A stretch of DNA of 64,000 nt, taken from assembly GCA_963969495.1 (NCBI GenBank), contig OZ018328.1:132838468-132902467 (forward strand), in the 5' to 3' direction. Positions 55,044 through 64,000 of this stretch are shown here, one piece after another (positions within the stretch are counted from its first letter, which is position 1; every line of letters begins with the position of its first letter). Under the pieces are notes generated by a model that was given only the letters and a program-made list of their open reading frames with translations, did not search any database and was not told the DNA's origin. Both the position numbers and the translations under genes were made by a program. The stretch is from Ceratothoa steindachneri. Lineage: Eukaryota; Arthropoda; Malacostraca; Isopoda; Cymothoidae.

Positions 55044-58000
55044 CTCTATCTTGAGGCTCTAATGATGCCTTTTGTTTGCTAAATACGTTTTCGTTCCGTT
55101 TTTTTTTTTCTCTTTCCATTTCACTTAACCTCCTTGTCTATGTGGACTAATAGAGTTTCTGGAAGAGGCAAGCCGTCTCCATAGTATTTAAAACTTGGGG
55201 TGTTGGGTGTATGTATGGGCCCCTAAGGGAGCGAATCTTTTTCTGGCTCCTAAGCGCGCTTTTTTTTAGAGGAGGGAGAGTCATGAGTATAATAGCCTAT
55301 TTATAGACTAAAATGATTTTTTCGGCGACATGACTACGCAGGCTGCCCCAATTGCGTGTCCTAAAAAAAATATTGTCTATATAGACACGGATCGTTATCA
55401 AGAGCGAACTCATTTTGACTGAGACACCATTAAATAAATAATAGGAATATACAAAATATTTCCAAAGGGGCAACACCTAATTTTGAGTAACAAGAATCTT
55501 CGAAATTTCACATAGAGATTCATAAATATGTCAGATGATGTAGGTATAGTATTCCCCCTCCTCTACAAAAGGACTATTTTGTTGCAGCATAATCGAGAAA
55601 GTTCTTAGAGTAACTTTGCTATTCTCTTTACGAACCTCATTATCCAAAGCCTTCTGGGGAAGATACTTCCGTTGTCTTATGTGTAAAAAACAAACATAAA
55701 ACTCATTAATAAGAATATGAGAAAAAGCTAGTTATGCCACCTTAACAGCCTTTGTAATACGATATCATTTGCATAATGTAAAGGAATGTTTCACTTTATT
55801 AGATAATGCGGGCTCCCTATTTTATTGACCTCGTAAATGTACGTAATATCTAAGAAATTCTCCAGTAAATTGGTCGAATGATATAAATGAATGGTATAGC
55901 ATATAGCCCGTGTGAATTGGCTCCCATCACATATACTGCATCGTTTGGCAGTTGTTTGGGGGAGATATATCATCCTTAAATCACTCCCAGAACCGGGGGT
56001 TCCGGACGTAAAGAGAATATAGAAAGTGAATACCTTTGAAATACTCCCCGTTTGTATTTAATTAAAATCAGTTGGGTGTATCTTGACTTATTATGAAGGG
56101 TCCTATTTTATGACAACGAAATGGAATGGCATAGCGCATGCGAGCCTAAAAGGATGTAGTGTGTTGGAAGCGGTAAAAGATTGGGATTTATAAAAGGTCT
56201 TATTTACTTTTTTTTATATCTTTAGGGGGACTTTGAAGCCATTTAATTTCGCGCTTTTTCTGGAGAACGGAACCTGAAAAGAGAATTCCTCTTTACGTCT
56301 CCAATTCGCAAAATTCTGCGAATTGTAATGAGTTGCTGCCGAGGGTCATTTGTATGCAAACACATATATCGTAGGCCTATCTCGGAAAAGGGCTTTTTCC
56401 GACTTTATTTTTCGTTTGGATTTCAAATGAACAAATTGAATCAAAATCAATCATCGCGTATGATTTGATCAAAGGGGGCGACTTTCGACTTGATTGAAGG
56501 TTGAACTTGAGAAGGGTTTTCAATAACGTGATTCAATAACACTAAAAAGAAGAATGAGCGGCGTTCGCGTAGTAACAACTGTGATCGATCGAATGCTATT
56601 CCTCCCCATACAGGCAACATGTTGAAGATGGGGAACTCATTGGTCTCCATCGTTTGTTTTAATCGGTTTTATTGACCCAAAATCTTTACTGCAGTAGTTG
56701 CAGAATTTGGGGGGTTGACATAACCCACCCCCTGCTCTTCAGCGACGTAAAAGATCGCTCTCAGTATCGAAAGAATTAGAGAGAGGAAAAGTGATTTTGT
56801 TTTTTGAAGTTTTTGGATGACGTACAGTTTGACCTGTGATCGGAATCGCTTGTGGCTACACCTCTTAGCAGCAGCCACATAGGAAGAGTGAAAAAAAGGA
56901 TTAAAAAAAATAAAGTTAAAGCGAAAACTAACAAGAGCTCTCACAAAAAGTTTGTAACGAGAGATCTGTAAATAAATTGAAGATAGAGGAAGTCAAAATG
57001 TCTTGAAAAAATATGTATATCCGCAAATCGTCATGGGTTGGGAGGACATGCACTTATCGAGACGTCAGCTGCAGCATGATTGCCGATACTGCATGTGACA
57101 CTTCCTTGAGGGTGAGAACAAAAGGAAAATATGAGAGAGCAAACTTCGGTGTCTCTCGAGTCTCACCGACCGCGATTTTTCAAACGGTTCAAAATTGTAT
57201 GCAATTTTTTTCTTTTACATTTATGAGGTTCTGTCTCTTGGGGGACTGACTACAAGGGCAATGAGCCGCCGTAAAAAGGCTAGCTTATAAATTAGGCTTT
57301 TTTAATACACAACAAAACAAAAAACGCAATTACATGCAATGACCACTACGGGCTCTCCCGAGTGCACCAAGTTGTCTCCTCTTTAGATTACTCTAGCGAT
57401 GTACCACCTATACATATTTTCTTCCCCTAAGTTTACCATTTTCCTTAAGACCGTACCTCTGAAACTTGATGGTGGAGATACCTCGTTGATTTTCGCTTAC
57501 TAAATAATGGATGCCCGAAAGCCTTAAGTTACCTTTGTGTTACGAGAGCACAATATTTTTAATGGAATAAATGGCGTGTTTTCCACCCATTCAATAAACA
57601 TTCCATTAAATGAGGGGGGGGGGGCGCTAGGTAAAAACAGATTGTCGATGCTATAATTTGTCTCAAGTCCCCCAGCTCCACCTTCAACTCCACTAGGGAA
57701 ACCTACAAGCTTTTGTTTCCATTCCAAAATAGAATTAGTTTTGAAGAAGTATCTTACTCTCCTGGTCCATTGCGCCCCCTGCCCCCACTATGCTGTCTAC
57801 TTTTTCCGTTTCATCAACCTCACCACTTTCCTTATATTTTGCTGTGGTTGTTCTTGTTTATTTATTTTACTTTGATAAATAGACAAAATACGCATCGAAG
57901 CCCACAGGCGGCGTGACCGCACTGGCGTTCCTTAGATCGAGAACGTATGCTAGAAAAAGGTTAGAGACGTCGGTTGAATAGTTAAGTTTGGCTCCTCTTA

Positions 58001-58774
58001 TCTGGTTGTACAAGGGTCACTATTTATACTCGTTGCTATTGCCCCCCCCCCCCAAGATGGGCCCCGTGTAGACCGTTGGGCCTGGTGAAAGAGCGGCATT
58101 CCCTCTCCTCCTCACTCACTGTCCGGCAGTCTCAAAATATGATTGAGGCTACCCGGGCTTTCTAGTGTTTGTCGTAAATTGGTTTAAAAGCCTCTTCTTA
58201 CCGATTTTTCTCGGTCGGCGGCTACAGATGCAGACTAGTTGCCGATCAGCTTCTACTAATGTCAGTTTGGGGCAGGAAGTGATTGTGCGAGGAGGGGGGG
58301 GGGGGGGTATTCTCCTTGCCTCCGGATGGCGTGTTTTTTAGCAGACCTGCACACTCTATGCCTTTTAATCTTTCTATTCCTCTCCCCCATCTTTCTTTTA
58401 TCCATTATTCTTTTTACGCACCCGCAAAGGAAGGTCAAGTATAGCATGGGCAACCTTGATGCCGTTGGTATGGGGAGGATTGTGTGCCCTCCTCGACCTA
58501 ATACATTTTTATTTCCCCTTTCTTTATAGATCTCTCCTTGAGAACTGATTGTGATATGCCATCGTTGGTATTGCGCTTTAAATTTGATACCCCACCTCTC
58601 CCGCTTCTGCCATTGCTTTTTTGCAATCATATCTTTGTCTTTGTCCTCTCCTCCTTTTCTTTCCCAGACTCGTTTACCGATGAAGGCGAGTCTCTCTTAA
58701 ATTTAGGAACAATCGACACATGGTTGTTTGTGGTGGAATTGTGCGAATCAAGTCAATAAATAACGTTCAATCAT
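55044..58774. other. Long stretch, no gene seen
   Basis: Contains poly-G at 57613-57624, poly-C at 58041-58053 and poly-G at 58291-58306. ORFs up to 122 codons lack recognisable domains. Confidence 0.5.
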
Positions 58775-58910
58775 TTATTTGTGGGATTCGAACAGGTAGC
58801 TAATTCGACCTAAATGGCACTCCATCCGGGGACGAACCACACGCGACGTGGCTTAACTTCGCTCAAAATTGAAGCTGCGTTTCTACTCCCCGGAACCATC
58901 GTGAACACTT
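58775..58910 (-). repeat. Second copy of the tRNA-like repeat
   Basis: Diverged match to 29110-29300. The minus strand has TGTTCGAATCCCA, a good B-box match, and GGGGAGTAGAAAC further along. The A/B spacing is longer than in a tRNA, so it is a SINE-like relic at best. Confidence 0.45.
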
Positions 58911-60878
58911 GATTAGAGAAGTGGAGAGGGAGAGGCACCTGAGTTAAAAACGAGAACACTGTCAAAACCTTTGGCTCAGGACTTGAGAAGAATTCAAGAC
59001 ATTTGAATTTATGATCCTTTTTGTGTGTGTGGCGCGATGGTGGGTTGATGACCGACACAGTAAAATGAGAGTGTATCAAAAAAAGAAAAGAAAAAACATA
59101 GACTTGGTAGAATTGAAAAATAGTTGACTCGAAATTTCTCTGGAAGTCCTTTATTGAACCTTTTCAAGTCCTGATTCATTCCAGTCACGTAGGTCGGACT
59201 GGAAATTGGAATTGTTGACGAGATGGTATGTGTTAGATTAATCTAATTTTACCTTCACTTTTGCAAAACAAAACAAAAATGTTGGGCAAATGAAAAATGC
59301 CTTTCCCTTTGTTCTGTATATGGTTCTTACAAATTCGTACTTTGTTCCCTCCTTTTTCTTGTGTGTTTGGGGCTTCCGAATAGTTATTTCACGGACCCTT
59401 GACATGTCTCTTGTGTCAATTTCGAACATCCAATCTTACCACTTCTACGACTTTTTTTTATGTCGGTGATACCTTGTTGAATTCCTCTTAAAATTTTAAT
59501 TTAAAAATGTATTTCACATTTTTTTAACTATTCTCCCATTCTTAATTTTTTCCCTTTCTTTTGGGAGTTCCTTTCCTCTGTTAGAAGGGGTCGGCCTATT
59601 AAAGCCTTCTGAATAAGCCTTCTCTATAATATTTCTGACTAGAAACATTTCTTACCATCAAAACTTCTTTTTTTCTTAATTTTCTTAATTTCGTTCCACA
59701 CCGAGTGAATAAACCGTCTTTAAATTACATTGGTTTCCTTTTCGTTTTCTTTAGAATAGTAAAAGCATACATTTTATTTACTATAACGCTCTATCCTGTG
59801 GGCAATCATGTTATAGTTTAAGCAGCCACCCACCTTCCTCTTAAGTATTAGTTAAAACGAGCATCCTTTATTTAATCACGATGCGCATATTTTCCATTTG
59901 GTCAAACTCTGAATTTAATCGTGTTGACACCGTAGTCAATTCGGAATGAACTTGAGACTAGAATCTTGTGAATCAACGAGCGTCTGAATGACAGCTGGTA
60001 TTGGATTTCGCAAAGCGAAAACGTCTTGAGCGAAATTCTGAAATGAAAGTGACCCTTCAGAAACTCCATTCGAGATGTCCTGGCTGTCTTGAATTCCCTT
60101 GACAACTAAGGCCGATATTTCAAGGGACATTTTGCTCTTATACGAGTTTCTAATCTCTGTGGCAACGCGGGATTCGACCCTTTGTCACTTGAATATTAGG
60201 CAATCCCTTTCGGCACAGTGGGGGGGGGGGGCTTTTTGTCCGTGCCTCATCCGTTTTTTTTCTGAAGGTGGCTGTTTGTGTGTGTATGTGGTGTGAAGTG
60301 GGAAAAAATCCTCTTGTAGTAGCATTCTTCAGCACGACGAAGACAAAGAAAGCCGTTGGCGAATATTCCTTTTGAGTTTTGCCTAGATTACCACCTCGAT
60401 TCCCACCGTTGACATCCCTCCCTCTTTTATCCGGCCCTAGCATATAATATGAATTTTGGAGCTACTCTTTTCTTAGGCCTTTTTCTCCCTTTATAATTCA
60501 ATTAATCGTTTTCCTAGTCTGTTTTGCCTTCGATTTTGTCTACTTTCAGTAAACATCGCATTTTGGATTGACGCTCCTTAGTTTTATTGTCTCCTGACTT
60601 GATTGCCGACAACAATCTTGTTTAAATAAATTATTTGCAATCTTTGATTTACTCCTATATACAATTAAACACACCTAATGTGCTTTAACTTTACTTAATA
60701 TGAAGGGCCGTGTTTTTTTAATGTCAGATCGTAGCAGCGGTTTTTTGTGGCTCGGGAGTCAATTCAGGAGAGTTGCGTGCCATCCCGGTTCATAGTGCCC
60801 CCAATATTCGCTCATTTAATTAAAATATCGGCTCTCAGCTATTCCTAAACAAGGGCAGGGTTATTTCCAGGCAGAATA
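58911..60878. other. No gene seen
   Basis: AT-rich with poly-G near 60221. Nothing recognised. Confidence 0.5.
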
Positions 60879-61256
60879 CAAGGTGTCCCTAAAGTCTGAA
60901 CATATGTATAGGCAAAATACATATTTTCAATAACAAAAATTAAATACATTTTATTTACTTAAAATATTAATAAATAACATCTTCAATGTGATTTCCACCA
61001 TTTGTGATGCAAAGTTTGATGCGCTTTGCGAGATTCACCCGATTAACCCGATGCATTAACTCCAAATTTCCGTCAATTTGATCACATTCATTTATGATGC
61101 GTTCCTTCAGGTGTCTCGTATCTTCATTTTCATTGAAAAGACCTCCTTTAGCATACCCCAGAAGGAGAAGTCCGGGTGGGAGGGGGGGGGGGGTAAAAAT
61201 CAGGTGAACGAGGAGACCATTGTGATATTTCCTGTGTCCAGACTAGGGACACCCTG
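60879..61256 (-). mobile_element. Small TIR element with transposase tail
   Basis: The left end reads CAAGGTGTCCCTAAAGTCTG and the right end, on the minus strand, reads CAGGGTGTCCCTAGTCTGG, forming inverted repeats. TA occurs next to each end. The 378-bp element keeps only the last part of a transposase on the minus strand, so it is a MITE-like deletion derivative. Confidence 0.75.
60965..61175 (-). pseudogene. C-terminal transposase fragment
   Basis: Minus-strand frames give HPDFSFWGMLKEVFSM and, after a shift, HLKERIINECDQIDGNLELM then NLAKRIKLCITNGGNHIEDV. A WG..K segment followed by KRI.LCI..GG.HIE at the end is typical of mariner/IS630-class DDE transposases in arthropods. The catalytic Asp residues are not present. 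It is unrelated in detail to the other transposases in this window. Confidence 0.7.
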
Positions 61257-62730
61257 TTTAATGATTTCTGTATTTGAGCGAGTTTTAAAAAATAATATTT
61301 AGTATTAGTTTCAGTCTATTTTAATAGTAATTTATCCTTTTATATTTTCTTATATTATTTCAGTGATTTTATGAAAATATTTCATTGTTATTTAGTTAAA
61401 AGAAGTAATTGGGTTGATACTACAGAGAGCGAACAGGTCCGAGAGCAGCTTATTCTGTTAGACAGTATATACGAAAACCTCTCATAACAAATCCTACAAA
61501 AGCCAAACAAGGGTATACATATGTGGTAAAAAGGATAAGTAACATACTTCCAGCTGTCATATTGTCTTCTCATATCTTTCCGTACCCTATTTCTTCACCA
61601 TGAAGGTTTGTGTTGCCGTTGGAGTTTTTCCACCTCGCAGTAAGGTGTCATTCCAATGAATAATTAACATCAATTTTAACATGGTGATTATTATGACCAG
61701 TCACCTACAAAAGCTTCTCAAAGTTTGTAATTAAAAAATGCAGATACTTCTTCGGCCATAGAAATAAAGAAAAACGGGCTTTGTTCTATCCATTTTTAAG
61801 TGTATCTCTCTATCTATTCTCTCCCTATTCGTTGTAAGTGGGGAAAATCAAGAGATGGTAGAGCGTTCAATCGGCATATAATTAATTACCTCTGAGATAA
61901 TTGGGCTATGTATGCACTCGAAATAAATTTTCATCTCTAATATTGGGAAGTATCCCTTTAAAATATATCATAATTTAAAAAGAAAACGTCGGAAAGAAAA
62001 CGAGCTCTCTATAAGGCTAACTTTTATTTTCATAGAAAATTTCACGAGACAGGGTTATAATATTAATCCAATGGAATTTAGTTAAACAAAGAAGATGTTT
62101 GATCACTCCTCGGTAAGATTTTGTGCAACTATTAATTAATCGTGAGAACTTATTGGGCATCGCACATGATTTGGTATTTCCATTTTTGCTTCCTGACTTC
62201 ACTCCTCCGTATGACTCCGTTGTTAAATCGGTTTCAGATTTAGGCGATTTGAGCTATATCCTGGTGCCCAATGCCCTCTTCCACCCTTTTGGCTTTGGAA
62301 ATTTACAGTCTTAGCTTCAACTATTTTCTTCTAGAATCTGACTGACGGAAACCGCTGTTTCTCTTAAAAAAAAAACGGTACCAAAAAAACAACCACAAAC
62401 CCAACATGTTTCAAGTTCATGAATGTTATTGTGGGGACTTGTTACTCGAGGTTTTTATCACACACCCCTCCATCCTACTCCCACATTCGAGGAACGATTT
62501 TCGTTGCGGTCCAGATGACCGCACAAAGAGCTCCACCTCCTCACAAAGAGACACACCCCCATTTTCATTTAGAATTTTATTTGCTCCCATTCAAATGACT
62601 GCCCCTTCTGCCATCGCAATGATGACAAAACCTTGGTCTTGCCATCAAGGTCAAGGCAGTTGCATTCGCCGGCTTATGTCGGTTTATAATTAGGATTAGA
62701 GTAATGGTAACTAATGGAGCCTCAAAGGTG
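61257..62730. other. No gene seen
   Basis: AT-rich with short ORFs only. Confidence 0.5.
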
Positions 62731-62760
62731 ACTTATGCCTTTGAAGGCATAAAAAATGCT
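62731..62760 (+). repeat. Possible third retrotransposon 3' end
   Basis: GGTGACTTATGCCTTTGAAGG followed by CATAAAAAA resembles hairpin 2 of the RNase H element: the same left strand, the TGCC/GGCA inner stem and a 6-base loop. The right outer strand is replaced by A-rich sequence. It lies just upstream of the next copy. Confidence 0.35.
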
Positions 62761-62794
62761 GGAGCCTCATAAAATTCCGTAGGACTGTTAACCT

Positions 62795-63990
62795 CCCCTC
62801 AGGTGCCACCCACAGTCGCAACGACTCTCACTGCATCCAAGGCCCATCTCAACGGTGCCTATGCCGCCGAGAGATGCCAATCATAAACGGAGCACTTTAG
62901 GTTTAGGGCTAGGAAACTCATTCGACATCTTAATGTAACTCTAAGGGCCAATAGCACCTCTAGTTCTGCTCAGGACGCCACTCTGAAGGGCACCACCTTT
63001 GACTAGTTGTCATCACGCCTTAAAGCTTCCACAGAGCCGAGAGTATTGCATTTGACCTTCATGGGGCGCACTTTGCCTCATGCTGGATCCGAGCCAGTGT
63101 ACACTGATGGCTCCAAGTCCCAATGAGGGAGTCGGTTTACACGCCGCATCTTCTCTGTTTCAAGTTAGCAGGGCTTTATCAGGCCCTATGTCTGTCTTCA
63201 CGAACTTGCAGGTTGCAATACACCGCTCGGTCGTGCCCAGTTATGATACCGGATTGTGATCTTTACCGACTCACAAAGAGCCCTGAGTGCTTTCAGGACA
63301 ATGGAATTTGCATACCACCGGTTTCGTGCTATCCGTGACGCCACGGTTGCTGCGAGCCGAGGAATGAAGCGATTATCTTTTGGGGGGTTCGTGGACAAAT
63401 ATAAATTGGCGAGAATGATGGCGCTAAAGAGTTCGCGAGAACTTGGCGACCAGACCAGCAACGTTTCGATCTGCCTCACACCGACTAAATGGCAGGAATT
63501 AGGGCAGTCTTCCGGCCTGCCTGGCAAAGAGGATGGAAGACGGCCGAGGGGAACTTAAGGTTGCGTGCGAATGCGCCGCGACTGTTCCCATGGACCTACC
63601 CCGAATGCCGCGACGGCTTCAGGTCGCTTTCTGTCGTCTTATACCTGGGCACGGCCATTTGATGGAGCGTTCCCGTGAACCTTACTGCGTTGTTCCCCAG
63701 ACTGGTCGGCTTATTCTTATTGAATGTACCAGTCCGAGTGATCTTCGCACACGTTACTTGTCCCGGTACCGAGACGAGCAGGGTCGCTAACACTTGTCCC
63801 TCTTACTCGGCACGGTTCGTGTACACAGACTTGTGGACTATCTGAATTTTTGGAGGAGGCTGGCCTCCTCCATTTTATTTAACTCGCTTTGGTGTTGGTC
63901 GCATGATCCTGCGCCGGAGAGGGGGAGGACTTGCTCCGACGCCGGAGCTGCATTCTTCTTCTTGCTGTTTTTTTTTAGGGGTGGGGGTCT
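62795..63990 (+). pseudogene. Decayed RNase H retrotransposon copy
   Basis: Collinear with 32926-34150 of the main copy: the end of the RT (ACTCTCACTGCATCC onward), then RNase H with VYTDGSKSQ, FTDSQRALSAF and RRLQVAFCRL, and the C-terminal region. It continues into the 3' untranslated region with CCGGAGAGGGGGAGGAC, and the window may end before its tail. Several stops and frameshifts are present. The PGHVG segment is altered to a FVDKYKLAR-like sequence. At the RT/RNase H junction it has TGA (62984) where the main copy has TAG. The 5' truncation point is near 62795. Confidence 0.85.
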
Positions 63991-64000
63991 TTGCGTGTTT

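Overview
The window looks like ordinary non-genic DNA from a large, AT-rich animal genome, most likely an arthropod and quite possibly a decapod crustacean. The signs are long perfect (TA)n, (CT)n and (GA)n tracts, very few plausible coding exons, a GT splice donor at the one good exon, and many decayed DNA transposons and non-LTR retrotransposons. The species assignment is inference. No prokaryotic operon, CRISPR array, rRNA gene or intact tRNA gene was seen.

Layout. 0-4 kb: microsatellite, an unassigned ORF, a deleted Tc1 copy, then a decayed reverse transcriptase (family A) split by about 1.2 kb of other sequence. 6.7-9.4 kb: a deleted mariner, a dispersed element with an internal ~124-bp tandem array, and a 44-bp minisatellite. 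12.6-16.1 kb: palindromes and a minus-strand family A copy. 17.9-20.8 kb: a second, unrelated decayed RT and a dead mariner-type transposase. 26.8-27.7 kb: the best host coding exon, Ser/Pro-rich and ending in a strong donor. 30.5-34.3 kb: a second copy of the tandem-array element, then a 5'-truncated RT plus RNase H retrotransposon that is the best-preserved mobile element here. 34.7-45.1 kb: tRNA-like SINEs, (TA)n tracts, a local direct repeat and a 3' fragment of the RNase H element. 46.7-55.0 kb: another minus-strand family A copy, a deleted mariner inside (TA)n, a fold-back MITE abutting (TA)n, and a decayed Tc1 element. 60.9 kb to the end: a small TIR element and a third, decayed copy of the RNase H element.

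The genes do not form a pathway; this is a record of mobile element insertion and decay. The observations most worth following are the tandem-array element at two sites, the two-hairpin 3' end shared by RNase H element copies, the same conserved codon turned into different stops in two of those copies, and the mariner relic that keeps its DNA-binding end but lacks its catalytic core. I found no clear undescribed functional system.
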